Assembly: GCA_020635815.1 (NCBI GenBank)
Contig: JACJZB010000002.1
Span: 385,053 to 449,052 of the forward strand
From: Flavobacteriales bacterium
Lineage (GTDB): Bacteria; Bacteroidota; Bacteroidia; Flavobacteriales_E; Vicingaceae
Direction: 5' to 3'
DNA: 64,000 nucleotides
The notes beneath the pieces were generated by a model. That model made no database searches and was not told where the DNA came from. It was given only the letters and a program-made list of their open reading frames with translations. The translations under genes were made by a program, and so were the position numbers. Positions 9,774-18,376 of the stretch are shown here, in pieces; position 1 is the stretch's first letter, and every line of letters starts with the position of its first letter.

Positions 9774-9912
9774 TAATTGCACAAAAACGTGCGAAAACAT
9801 ACCGTTTAAAAGAAAAACAACCCCTTTTTAGGTTAAATTTAATTTTCTGCATAGTTTCGAGCATACATTAAATAATATACTTCCAAAAGTTTAGTTTATT
9901 TAGTTAGAAAAC

Positions 9913-9945
9913 AAAACAGCTTACAAATGTAAGCTGTTTTTGCTT
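9913..9945 (+). terminator. Rho-independent terminator after the LytTR regulator gene
   Basis: A perfect 12-bp stem (aaaacagcttac and gtaagctgtttt) with a 4-base loop is followed by tgcttttt. It lies downstream of the polA-kinase-regulator run and is the clearest intrinsic terminator in the window. Confidence 0.88.
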
Positions 9946-10013
9946 TTTATATCTCAGAGTATTTTGTGCTAACTCACTTAATTTTATATATTTGAAAAAA
10001 GTAAACAACAATT

Positions 10014-10898
10014 ATGAAAAAATATATATACCTCTTTGTTATCATTTTTGGAACATACGCCTGTGGCAATAGTTCTTCTGATGAAAATAGCTCAAACGAA
10101 AACTCAACGATTGATGCAGATGATGCTAAATCTGCAGAACGAGCAGCTAAAGCTAAAAAAGTATTTTTTACCGTTCCATCACCTTATGAAACAGCATTAA
10201 TTTTCGAACGTTCAGGCGTTGGTTACAATATTGGGGTATTAAATCCAATTGATAATGTAAATAACTACTCAACTAACGTAAAACAAGCCTTAAATTTTGG
10301 TGTTTATGGTGCTGATTTAAGTTATGCTAATATTTTTGACCAATCACAACAATGTATGTTTTATATGAATTGTGCCAAGAAATTAGCTGATGGTTTAGGA
10401 GTTACATCTGCATTTGATGCCGAAACAATGGAAAGAATAGAAACAAATATGAACAATAGAGACTCATTAATGAATATTATTAATGATTCGTATTGGATAG
10501 CCGACAGCTATTTAAAAGAAAATGGTCAAGATTATTTGTCTGCATTGATTATTTCTGGAGGTTGGGTTGAAGGATTATATTTAGGTTCAGCAACACTTGA
10601 TAAAGATAACCCTAACGCAGAATTGATGGAAAGTATAGCCAATCAAAAATATTCATTAGACAACTTAATTGGATTAATAGAACTATACGACCATCCAGAA
10701 GTAGATAAAATGAAAATAAAATTGCAAAACTTGAAAACAAGTTTTGATAAAATTACAACAGAAACAACAGAAACAACCGTTTCTACAAACAATGAAATGG
10801 CAACAATTGGTGGAGGTTCAACCTTAACTTATACTAAAGAAAATATTTTAGAAATAGCAGCAACAGTTAAAACAATTAGAGATGGAATTATTGAATAA
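10014..10898 (+). CDS. Putative lipoprotein of unknown function
   Basis: The 294-residue product begins with a lipoprotein signal (MKKYIYLFVIIFGTYACGNS, lipidation at C17) followed by a Ser/Asn/Glu-rich linker, typical of Bacteroidota lipoproteins exported to the outer membrane. The rest is mainly helical-looking with no recognised catalytic motif and a Thr-rich stretch near residues 250-262. The 3' end overlaps the start of the next gene by 17 bases, so the two are probably cotranscribed and coupled. It lies after the terminator that closes the kinase/regulator unit. I do not recognise the family with certainty; the function is unknown. Confidence 0.8.
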   Translation: MKKYIYLFVIIFGTYACGNSSSDENSSNENSTIDADDAKSAERAAKAKKVFFTVPSPYETALIFERSGVGYNIGVLNPIDNVNNYSTNVKQALNFGVYGADLSYANIFDQSQQCMFYMNCAKKLADGLGVTSAFDAETMERIETNMNNRDSLMNIINDSYWIADSYLKENGQDYLSALIISGGWVEGLYLGSATLDKDNPNAELMESIANQKYSLDNLIGLIELYDHPEVDKMKIKLQNLKTSFDKITTETTETTVSTNNEMATIGGGSTLTYTKENILEIAATVKTIRDGIIE

Positions 10899-11367
10899 TA
10901 AAATATACAAAATTGTTATAGCTATTTTATTTGTTGCTATCTCAATGAATGGATTTAGCCAGTGTAAAAACTTTACAAAAAAAGAAGGATTCCCTGCTTT
11001 AGCTCCTTATACTCATAATGGTCAATTAACTTCAGCAAAATTTATACCTGGAGATGAAGCTGAATTAGAAATGACTTTTAATGGAGGTAACGATTATAGA
11101 GTGCTAATTGTTAGCCAAGAAATGTTAGGAGATGTTGAATTGAAAATATTAGATAAAACTAGAAAAGTTTTATTTACAAGTAAACCAGGTGATGAAAAGC
11201 CTCATTGGGATTTTAGAGTAAAAAATACGCAACAATTAATTATTCAAGTTAAAGTAGCTGAGATGAAAGACATTTCGAATGGGATTGTACCCGAAGGATG
11301 TATTTCTATTTTAACAGGGTTTAGAAGTTCTGCAGCTGCCGAAAAACTATTAAAACTTAGTAAATAA
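10882..11367 (+). CDS. Exported protein of unknown function
   Basis: This 161-residue product has a short N-terminal tail, a hydrophobic signal segment (about residues 8-26 ending in GFSQ) and a mostly beta-rich remainder. Recognisable stretches are YTHNGQLTSAKFIPGDEAEL and a single C-terminal Cys in VPEGCISI. It starts inside the end of the upstream lipoprotein gene (17-base overlap), suggesting one operon and a shared role. No enzyme motif is visible. The gene converges with asparaginase, with only 2 bases between the two stop codons. Function unknown. Confidence 0.75.
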   Translation: MELLNNKIYKIVIAILFVAISMNGFSQCKNFTKKEGFPALAPYTHNGQLTSAKFIPGDEAELEMTFNGGNDYRVLIVSQEMLGDVELKILDKTRKVLFTSKPGDEKPHWDFRVKNTQQLIIQVKVAEMKDISNGIVPEGCISILTGFRSSAAAEKLLKLSK

Positions 11368-11369
11368 GA

Positions 11370-12386
11370 TTAAGAAATTTCGCCCCTTAGCGATTTTTGT
11401 AACCATTCCTTTATTTCTGAGGTACTTAAATCTGTACCTAGCAGATACATTAGCTTGGTAATTGCTGCCTCGTAAGTCATATCTTTTCCACTTACAACAC
11501 CAATTTTATTTAATGCTGAGCTTGTTTCGTATTTACCTTGACTTACTGCCCCTCCTTCACACTGACTTATATTTAAAATAATAATGTCCTTTTTTATGGC
11601 TTCAACTAATAAGTTGATAAACCATAACTCTGTTGGAGCATTCCCAGAACCAAAAGTTTCGACAACAATTGCTTTAAGGTTAGGAATGTGTATAATAGAA
11701 AAAATAAACTGTTCAGTTATACCGGGGAAAAGCTTTATGGTAGCTATATTCTGATTTAAAAACTTGTTTATTTTTAACGGTTTTCCATTAGGCTTATAAA
11801 TATCATTTGTATTATACTTTAAAGAAACTCCAGCTTGAGCTAAAACAGGATAATTTGGAGAAGAAAAAGCTTCAAAATCTTCAGCATTTGATTTGGTTGC
11901 TCGGTTTCCTCTATATAAATCGTATTCAAAATAAATAGCAACTTCAGGAACTAAAGCCTTTCCATTTTTGTAAGAAGAGGCTATTTCTATTGCTGTCAGC
12001 AAATTTTCTTTTGCATCTGTTCTAACTTCCCCAATAGGCAATTGAGAACCTGTTAATATTACTGGTTTACTCAAGTTTTCGAGCATAAAACTTAATGCTG
12101 AGGCGGTATATGCCATGGTGTCAGAACCGTGTAAAATGACGAAGCCTTCATGCTTATCATATTCATTGTAGATAATTTCAGCTAAGTTTAACCATTGGTG
12201 AGGTTGCATGTTTGATGAATCAATAGGTGTTTCGAATGAATGAACATCTATTTGGTGTGCAAACTTTTTAATCTCAGGAATTTCCTTCAATAAAGAACTA
12301 AATTCAAAAGATTTTAAAGCACCAGATTCTTCATCTCTAACCATTCCAATGGTTCCGCCTGTATATATAATTAGAATTGAACTCAT
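11370..12386 (-). CDS. ansA: Type I (cytoplasmic) L-asparaginase
   Basis: Asparaginase hydrolyses asparagine to aspartate and ammonia. The 338-residue length and lack of signal peptide fit the cytoplasmic AnsA type. The first signature IIYTGGTIGMV carries the nucleophile T12; the second reads ILHGSDTMAYT, in which the usual Thr of the TD pair is Ser (S88-D89). Serine could still serve and my recollection is that this variant occurs in other Bacteroidota, so I do not take it as inactivation. A GSGNAPTE region and SQCEGGAVSQGKYE follow as in the family. The gap upstream, about 100 bases, holds a repeat fragment. Confidence 0.93.
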   Translation of the reverse strand: MSSILIIYTGGTIGMVRDEESGALKSFEFSSLLKEIPEIKKFAHQIDVHSFETPIDSSNMQPHQWLNLAEIIYNEYDKHEGFVILHGSDTMAYTASALSFMLENLSKPVILTGSQLPIGEVRTDAKENLLTAIEIASSYKNGKALVPEVAIYFEYDLYRGNRATKSNAEDFEAFSSPNYPVLAQAGVSLKYNTNDIYKPNGKPLKINKFLNQNIATIKLFPGITEQFIFSIIHIPNLKAIVVETFGSGNAPTELWFINLLVEAIKKDIIILNISQCEGGAVSQGKYETSSALNKIGVVSGKDMTYEAAITKLMYLLGTDLSTSEIKEWLQKSLRGEIS

Positions 12387-12440
12387 TTTTTTGCCGAATT
12401 TATTCCGGTATCTTTTTAAAAATTTTTAGTGTAAAAATTA

Positions 12441-12471
12441 GAAGACCCTTCGCCTCCGCTCAGGCTGTCAT
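12441..12471. repeat. Degenerate interspersed repeat fragment (cgctcaggctgtca type)
   Basis: Between ansA and tatD lies a GC-richer patch, cttcgcctccgctcaggctg, that resembles the outer half of a widespread dispersed palindromic repeat (cttcgact...gctcaggctgaca, from memory). The AT-rich surroundings make it stand out. Confidence 0.45.
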
Positions 12472-12490
12472 ATTACTTTTCAAATATAAT

Positions 12491-13261
12491 TTAAAATCCA
12501 AACACTTCTTTAGAATTTGCTGTAGTTATTTTAGCAACATCTTCTATACTAACTTGATGTAAATCACTAACTTTTTCAGCAATATTTAATAAATAGCTGC
12601 TCTCATTTCTTTTTCCTCGATAAGGAACAGGGGCTAAATAAGGCGAATCTGTTTCTAAAACTAAGTGTTTTAAATCAATTTGTTCCACCACTTTATCTAA
12701 TCCAGCATTTTTAAAAGTAACAACCCCTCCTATTCCTAGTTTAAAATCACCGTAATTAATAATGTGATTTGCTTGCTCTAAACTACCAGTAAAACAATGA
12801 AAAATACCACGCATTTTTTCATCATTCAATTCGTCCATTATTTCAAAAATCTCATCAAAAGCATCTCTACAATGAATCACAAAAGGCAAGTTCCTTTCTT
12901 TTGCCCACATAATTTGTGTTCTAAAAGCATCTTGTTGAATAGCTAATGTAGATTTATCCCAATATAAATCGACACCTATTTCGCCAATGGCACAAAAATT
13001 ACGTTTGTTTAACCATTTTTCAGCTAAAGCTAATTCTTCTTTATAGTTTTCTTTAACAGAGCAAGGGTGTAATCCCATCATTGCAAAACAATTATTTGGA
13101 AACTCTTTTTCTAAAGCTAACATGCCATCAATTGAACTGCTGTCTATGTTAGGTAAAAATAAGCGAGAAATACCATTTTCAATACAAGTATTAATCGCTT
13201 CAGTCCTATCCTCATCAAATTGAGAAGAATATAAGTGAGTGTGCGTATCCGTTAAAATCAT
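12491..13261 (-). CDS. tatD: TatD family metal-dependent deoxyribonuclease
   Basis: TatD-type enzymes are cytosolic metal-dependent DNases with a TIM-barrel. All expected ligands are visible: H7 and H9 in TDTHTHLYS, Glu in IGEIGVDLYW, His in FVIHCRDAF, His in IFHCFTGSLEQA and Asp in LVLETDSPYLAP. I place the start at the ATG at 13261 (256 residues) because the family normally begins within a few residues of TDTHTH. A longer reading to 13369 would add a hydrophobic leader and overlap the upstream membrane-protein gene. With this start, 34 bases separate it from that gene. Confidence 0.93.
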   Translation of the reverse strand: MILTDTHTHLYSSQFDEDRTEAINTCIENGISRLFLPNIDSSSIDGMLALEKEFPNNCFAMMGLHPCSVKENYKEELALAEKWLNKRNFCAIGEIGVDLYWDKSTLAIQQDAFRTQIMWAKERNLPFVIHCRDAFDEIFEIMDELNDEKMRGIFHCFTGSLEQANHIINYGDFKLGIGGVVTFKNAGLDKVVEQIDLKHLVLETDSPYLAPVPYRGKRNESSYLLNIAEKVSDLHQVSIEDVAKITTANSKEVFGF

Positions 13262-13295
13262 TGCTGTAAAAGTACATTTTTCAAAAGAACTTAAA

Positions 13296-14777
13296 CTAAT
13301 GCTTATTATCAATAGTAAATGTTTTATATTCATTAACCACGCAATTTCCAATATTGAATGATGAATCAACTTTAATTAAGGTTCGTCCAAATTGATTTAA
13401 AGTATCTGGAAACTCATCTAACCACATATCTTTAATAACATATAAGCGTGGTTGAGCAAAAACACTATCTACTAAGTCATAATTTCTTACCTCTTCTTTA
13501 TCATGAGGAGTGGCTTTAATTAAATCTGGATTTACAAAGGAAGTTCCATAAGAATTCCAGTACTCTGCAATTATTCCTATTTTACCCAACTGCTCAAATT
13601 CTTTTACAACAGAGGCTTTAGATGATAATCTTTTGGGGTGTATATATTTAAAATTATATACTGAAGCCATAATACCAAGTACTGCTGTACAACAAATTCC
13701 AATCTTTAAAATGGTTTTTTTAGTTGATTCAGGAATAAGGTCAATATAAATAAGGAATGATAACCAGGAAACAATGTAAATGCCTGTAAAGTACCTTCTT
13801 GCAACTCCATTTAAAAATGCCCAATGAGAGATAATTATAATTAAAAATAAGGCTAGACCGTCTAAAAGAAATATACTTAACCATTTTTTGTTTTCATTTT
13901 TTAAAAATGTAAATTTTTTAAAAAAGAAAAGAGCACTTAATATTAAAATTGCCAACCATCCATAAATGCTAATAAATAGATTTTGATCATTAAAAAGAAA
14001 TATATCTAGTAAACGATTTTTAATTATTTGAAAGGAAGCTCCTATTTCTTGAGCCGAATTAAAAAGCTGACTATTAAAGCTATAATTTTTTGGAAGAGGA
14101 GCACTTTTTTTAAACCAATAAATTATAAAACTCCCAATAATTGAGCTAACAAAAATGAAGGTAAGCTCTAAGTAATTTTTTTTAAATCCTTTTGAAAGAA
14201 AGAGGAATAAACCAATAATAAACAACGCAATTAAAAGGGTAATACTTGCTAAATCAGAAATCCAAACTGCAATTAGTGATAAGATAAAAATGAAAGAAAG
14301 GAACAATAATTTATTAAGAATTTTATTTTTAGTAAAAGCCGAATAATTTTTTATTAGGTAAAAGATTATAGCTATTACACTATACTGTAGTCCGGAGTAG
14401 AACCTTACTAATGCAACAAAATAGAGAATGGGACAGAACCAAATGATAGCAAAAACTACTTTATTGAAATTTGATTTTAAGAAAGAACTAAACGCAAAAA
14501 AACCTAATACTAAAATTAAATAATGAGCGATGCTTTCTGCCCATAAGGACGACATACCAAAACCTTTAAAAAAAAGTTGACCTAAAAGCGGTACAATTGT
14601 CCCATATCTATCTTGTCCCCAAAAATAAATATCATGTGGCAAATGATAATCATGGAGAATTAAAACAGATAAAGCATCGTCTGAATTTAACGCTGGATAA
14701 TACACAGATGAAAACAAGAAAAATGAGAGTAATATAATTACACTGATAAAAAAATACGTGATAGTATTATTGTTCAT
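13296..14777 (-). CDS. Polytopic membrane protein, possible GT-C-like glycosyltransferase
   Basis: The 493-residue product is strongly hydrophobic, with about 10-12 predicted membrane segments across residues 10-380 and a soluble C-terminal part of about 110 residues. A short loop after the first membrane segment reads YYPALNSDDALS; an acidic loop at this place is typical of GT-C glycosyltransferases that use lipid-linked sugars, but I cannot confirm family membership. The C-terminal part (SYGTSFVNPDLIKATPHDKEE, VIKDMWLDEFPD) contains no motif I know. A TACATTTG box lies 22 bases before the start codon. It may be cotranscribed with tatD. Function unknown beyond an envelope-sugar role by analogy. 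Confidence 0.7.
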   Translation of the reverse strand: MNNNTITYFFISVIILLSFFLFSSVYYPALNSDDALSVLILHDYHLPHDIYFWGQDRYGTIVPLLGQLFFKGFGMSSLWAESIAHYLILVLGFFAFSSFLKSNFNKVVFAIIWFCPILYFVALVRFYSGLQYSVIAIIFYLIKNYSAFTKNKILNKLLFLSFIFILSLIAVWISDLASITLLIALFIIGLFLFLSKGFKKNYLELTFIFVSSIIGSFIIYWFKKSAPLPKNYSFNSQLFNSAQEIGASFQIIKNRLLDIFLFNDQNLFISIYGWLAILILSALFFFKKFTFLKNENKKWLSIFLLDGLALFLIIIISHWAFLNGVARRYFTGIYIVSWLSFLIYIDLIPESTKKTILKIGICCTAVLGIMASVYNFKYIHPKRLSSKASVVKEFEQLGKIGIIAEYWNSYGTSFVNPDLIKATPHDKEEVRNYDLVDSVFAQPRLYVIKDMWLDEFPDTLNQFGRTLIKVDSSFNIGNCVVNEYKTFTIDNKH

Positions 14778-14799
14778 TCCTCTAACTAGATTTTTAAAA

Positions 14800-14807
14800 C
14801 AAATGTA
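14800..14807 (-). promoter_or_regulatory. -7-like box (TACATTTG) upstream of the polytopic membrane protein
   Basis: On the minus strand TACATTTG matches TAnnTTTG and lies 22 bases before the ATG at 14777, a normal leader distance. Confidence 0.45.
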
Positions 14808-14890
14808 AGGTATTTAGATATTTGGAATAAAAGAAGTACGATTGTAAATTAGTATTAATCTTTTGTCTAATTTTTTTATTTATAATATAT

Positions 14891-14898
14891 TACTTTTG
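14891..14898 (+). promoter_or_regulatory. -7-like box (TACTTTTG) for lysS
   Basis: TACTTTTG fits TAnnTTTG and ends 20 bases before the lysS ATG. A TTG lies at 14863-14865, a spacer of 25 bases, slightly longer than the usual 17-23. Confidence 0.5.
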
Positions 14899-14918
14899 CA
14901 GTCATTAAAAATAAAACA

Positions 14919-16619
14919 ATGAGTCAGCAATTATCAGAACAAGAATTGGTTAGAAGAGAATCATTAACCAAATTAAGAGAGCTAGGAATTAATCCTTACC
15001 CTCAAGCACTTTATCCTGTAACAATTTTATCTAAAGCGATAAAAGAAAACTATGAAGAAGGCAAGAAGGTTGTGATTGCTGGGCGATTAATGTCAAGAAG
15101 AATTCAAGGAAAAGCATCTTTTGCTGAATTGCAAGATAGTGAAGGAAGAATACAAGTGTATTTTAATAGAGATGAAATTTGTTCGGAAGATGATTCAACC
15201 TTATACAATGAAGTCTATAAAAAACTACTAGACATCGGTGATTTTATTGGAATTGAAGGAGAATTGTTTAAAACTCAAGTAGGGGAGATTAGTGTTAGAG
15301 TAAAAAAGTTTGATTTATTAAGTAAATCGTTAAAACCTCTGCCATTACCAAAAACTGATAGTGAAGGTAATATTCACGACGCTTTTACCGATCCAGAAAT
15401 GCGTTACCGTCAGCGATATGCTGATTTAGTAGTAAACCCTCATGTTAAAGAAGTTTTTATAAAAAGAACAAAGTTATTTAACGCCATGCGTACATTCTTT
15501 AATGAAAGAGGGTACATGGAGGTTGAGACACCTGTATTACAACCAATACCAGGAGGTGCTGCGGCAAAACCTTTTATAACACACCACAATAGCTTAGATA
15601 TGCCTTTATACATGCGTATTGCTAACGAGTTGTATTTAAAAAGATTAATTGTTGGAGGTTTTGAAGGGGTTTATGAATTTTCTAAAAACTTCCGTAATGA
15701 AGGAATGGATAGAACGCATAACCCTGAGTTTACAGCGATGGAAATTTATGTGGCTTACAAGGATTACAATTGGATGATGGAGTTTACTGAAAACTTGTTG
15801 GAATATTGTGCTCTTCAGGTTAATGGTAAAACAGAAGCTATTTTTGGCGAACATAAAGTTGACTTTAAAGCTCCCTACAAAAGAGTTACCATGCGTCAAT
15901 CTATTATCGATTTTACTGGTTTTGATATTGATGGGAAATCAGAAACAGAACTAGCAGAATGGTGTAAGTCAAATGGTGTTGAGGTTGATGATACTATGGG
16001 GAAAGGAAAATTAATTGATGAAATTTTTGGTGAAAAATGTGAAGGAAATTACATTCAACCAACCTTTATTACTGATTACCCTAAAGAAATGTCTCCATTA
16101 TGTAAAGAACATAGAGATAACCCAGAATTGACTGAGCGTTTTGAATTAATGATTTGTGGCAAAGAAGTAGCCAATGCTTATACTGAGTTGAATGACCCAA
16201 TTGACCAAAAAGAACGATTTGAAGCTCAATTAAAATTAGCAGCAAAGGGAGATGAAGAAGCAGGTCAGTTTATCGATTATGACTTTTTAAGAGCATTAGA
16301 ATATGGTATGCCTCCAACCTCTGGTTTAGGAATAGGAATCGACAGATTAGTCATGTATTTAACTAACAACCAATCTATACAAGAAGTTTTGTTCTTTCCG
16401 CAAATGAAACCAGAGAAAAAAGCTGTTGAATTAAGTGATGCTGAAAAGACAATTTTTAATATCTTAAAAGCAAATAATAAAATGGAATTAGGAGCTTTAA
16501 AATCAGAATCAGCTTTAAGCGGAAAGCAATGGGACAAAGGGATGAAAGGACTTAGTAAACATGGAATAGTTAAGGTTGAGGTAGATGGAGATACTAAATT
16601 TTGCGTTCTTCAATCTTAA
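14919..16619 (+). CDS. lysS: Lysyl-tRNA synthetase, class II
   Basis: LysRS charges tRNA-Lys in the cytosol. The 566-residue protein has the N-terminal anticodon-binding OB fold (KKVVIAGRLMSRRIQGKASF), class II motif 1 around FFNERGYMEVETPVL, motif 2 in FEFSKNFRNEGMDRTHNPEF-like sequence at residues 250-268, and motif 3 in PPTSGLGIGIDRLVMYL. After the normal end (FPQMKPEKK) there is an extra domain of about 70 residues (ELSDAEKTIFNILK, GKQWDKGMKGLSKHGIVKVE) that looks like a small winged helix. I recall similar C-terminal extensions in other Flavobacteriia. It is monocistronic; the next gene converges on it. Confidence 0.97.
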   Translation: MSQQLSEQELVRRESLTKLRELGINPYPQALYPVTILSKAIKENYEEGKKVVIAGRLMSRRIQGKASFAELQDSEGRIQVYFNRDEICSEDDSTLYNEVYKKLLDIGDFIGIEGELFKTQVGEISVRVKKFDLLSKSLKPLPLPKTDSEGNIHDAFTDPEMRYRQRYADLVVNPHVKEVFIKRTKLFNAMRTFFNERGYMEVETPVLQPIPGGAAAKPFITHHNSLDMPLYMRIANELYLKRLIVGGFEGVYEFSKNFRNEGMDRTHNPEFTAMEIYVAYKDYNWMMEFTENLLEYCALQVNGKTEAIFGEHKVDFKAPYKRVTMRQSIIDFTGFDIDGKSETELAEWCKSNGVEVDDTMGKGKLIDEIFGEKCEGNYIQPTFITDYPKEMSPLCKEHRDNPELTERFELMICGKEVANAYTELNDPIDQKERFEAQLKLAAKGDEEAGQFIDYDFLRALEYGMPPTSGLGIGIDRLVMYLTNNQSIQEVLFFPQMKPEKKAVELSDAEKTIFNILKANNKMELGALKSESALSGKQWDKGMKGLSKHGIVKVEVDGDTKFCVLQS

Positions 16620-16700
16620 ATTTTGCTTTATAAATAGAGAGATAGGTAAGTTTTAAATTCTCCTAAACTAAACACTTTGTAGATGCATTAAGTACTAGGA

Positions 16701-17843
16701 CTATATTTCATTTAAGTCCTCAAATCTTATTTTATATAAAGTGCCTGGTTTATTTAATAACGTTATAGAACCATTTAACTGATCGGTAAATATTTTTATC
16801 AATTCTGTTCCTAATCCCATACTAAAATCTTTTCCCATTCCTACTCCATCATCTCCAATAATAATCTCATATTCTATTCCTTCTATATGCTTAAGATGAA
16901 CTATTATAGAGCCTTCTGTCCTATTAATAAATCCATATTTTAATGAATTAGATATTACTTCATTTAAAATTAACCCTAATGGAACTAATGTTTTTGCACT
17001 TAATTCAACGTTTTCTACTTCAATATCTAATTTAACATCAATGTTTAATTTATAACCTTTAATTAAAGCGTTGGTTAGTGATATAATGTGTTTTTTAGTG
17101 TCTATAAATTTCGATTCATATAATTGCTCATGTAAACGAGCCATCGATAAAATTCTGTTCTGTGATTCTTTAAAAATTTTCAAAACTTCAATGTCTTCAA
17201 CCTTAGAAGCTTGTAGTTTTAATAAACTAATCACAATTTGTAAATTATTTTTAATCCTGTGATGAATTTCTTTCAGAAAAGATTTTTTTTCCTCTTCAAT
17301 TCGAGAAAGACTTCTGTGTTCTTGATTGATGCGTTCTAGTATAATGCCAACAGTATTAGCAAAAAATTGAATCATTTTTAATTCAAAGAAAGTTGGTTTT
17401 CGTGGTTCTTTGAAATATATAGCAAATGTTCCCAACAAATTACCTGTTTTAATCTCTAGTATGGGATGAGACCAACAAGCCATAAACCCATGTTTATATT
17501 GTAGGTCTCTGTAATCTTCCCAAAGTGGGTCTTCTAATATATTTTCAACAATTACACATTCCTTTAGATAACCTGCTGTACCACATGAACCAGATTTTTT
17601 ACCTAAAGGTAGAGGATTAATAACTTTTTTCCATGCTTTTGGTATCCGATTCCCGGCAACAGGATAAAGTCCTTCTTCTTTGTAAAATAATATGCTAACT
17701 GCTTGGCTTGAATCAAAATTATCTAATTCATCTGTTAGATTGTTTAAGACTTCTAACAATTGGTCATTTGTCACCCATTGACTAAGAAATTCATTCTGAA
17801 TTGTCAAAATATACTCCCAATTATGTACGTAATTTTGGTTCAT
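16701..17843 (-). CDS. GAF-domain sensor histidine kinase, HisKA_2 type
   Basis: The 380-residue soluble protein has a GAF-like sensor domain (about residues 20-175, including GSCGTAGYLKECVIVENI and MACWSHPILE), then a HisKA_2 dimerisation/phosphoacceptor helix with EIHHRIKNNLQIV (H194 or H195), and a HATPase domain with N-box LNEVISNSLKYGF and GDDGVGMGKDF. No membrane segment or receiver domain is present, so it should sense a cytosolic signal. It has no adjacent receiver-containing partner. The nearest regulator is the stand-alone LytTR protein 128 bases upstream on the same strand, which lacks a receiver. It sits at the end of the minus-strand block of large secreted proteins. Confidence 0.88.
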   Translation of the reverse strand: MNQNYVHNWEYILTIQNEFLSQWVTNDQLLEVLNNLTDELDNFDSSQAVSILFYKEEGLYPVAGNRIPKAWKKVINPLPLGKKSGSCGTAGYLKECVIVENILEDPLWEDYRDLQYKHGFMACWSHPILEIKTGNLLGTFAIYFKEPRKPTFFELKMIQFFANTVGIILERINQEHRSLSRIEEEKKSFLKEIHHRIKNNLQIVISLLKLQASKVEDIEVLKIFKESQNRILSMARLHEQLYESKFIDTKKHIISLTNALIKGYKLNIDVKLDIEVENVELSAKTLVPLGLILNEVISNSLKYGFINRTEGSIIVHLKHIEGIEYEIIIGDDGVGMGKDFSMGLGTELIKIFTDQLNGSITLLNKPGTLYKIRFEDLNEI

Positions 17844-17971
17844 CTATCAAGTAACTAAATTAACTATGAAAAGAGATGTTAATAAATCTATACACTTATC
17901 ATATTACAATTCAACCGTTTATTAAACTCTTATCTAATTCATTATTAAATTGTTGACTATATAAATATAGC

Positions 17972-18301
17972 TTATATTTTTGTTAACTTATCAATGAAAT
18001 CATTTTTTTTTCGTAAAGCTAGAGGAATAGCATCTCCATTTTTCATCTGAATTTGGAATGCTCTGCTTTGCTGTTTTTCTATTTTACAAATTTGATTCAT
18101 ATTAACAATATAAGAATGATGGATTCTAAAAAAATTAAAATGACACAATATCTCTTCAAAGTTTCCTATACAATTAACCCCTGTAATTATCCTTCCATCA
18201 CGCTTCGTTACTATGGTATTTTTCCCTTTTGCTTGACAATAAATTATATCATCTATACTAACAAACTCAAACCCATTTTGGATAGCTATTGCAATTCTCA
18301 T
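17972..18301 (-). CDS. Stand-alone LytTR DNA-binding protein
   Basis: This 109-residue protein is a LytTR domain with nothing else: SIDDIIYCQAKGKNTIV, the signature FFRIHHSYIVNMNQI, and a basic end with IPLALRKKNDF. It lacks a receiver domain, so phosphorylation by the neighbouring GAF kinase would need another protein. Single-domain LytTR regulators exist in other bacteria and often control adjacent genes or pair with membrane partners. It lies directly downstream of the 1162-residue secreted protein gene (75-base gap with a hairpin) and upstream of the kinase. Its role as regulator of the secreted-protein block is inference from position. Confidence 0.88.
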   Translation of the reverse strand: MRIAIAIQNGFEFVSIDDIIYCQAKGKNTIVTKRDGRIITGVNCIGNFEEILCHFNFFRIHHSYIVNMNQICKIEKQQSRAFQIQMKNGDAIPLALRKKNDFIDKLTKI

Positions 18302-18321
18302 TTTAATTTAGTTCGAATTTT

Positions 18322-18340
18322 ACCTGAATACTTTTCAGGT
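18322..18340 (-). terminator. Hairpin between the LytTR gene and the 1162-residue protein gene
   Basis: acctgaa and ttcaggt form a perfect 7-bp stem with a 5-base loop. On the minus strand it follows the stop of the large secreted-protein gene but has no long T run; the plus strand has tattttta after it. It may be a terminator or a leader hairpin for the LytTR gene. Confidence 0.4.
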
Positions 18341-18376
18341 TATTTTTATATGATTATCATTAGTCTTATTTATTAG

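Noticed and set aside
11370..12386. Asparaginase judged inactive because of Ser at the second nucleophile position
   Set aside because: Ser can serve the same role and the rest of the active site is present; I recall the variant in relatives.
13262..13369. Longer TatD reading with a hydrophobic N-terminal leader
   Set aside because: The family begins a few residues before TDTHTH; the longer form would overlap the upstream gene by 74 bases and give a cytosolic nuclease a signal-like leader.
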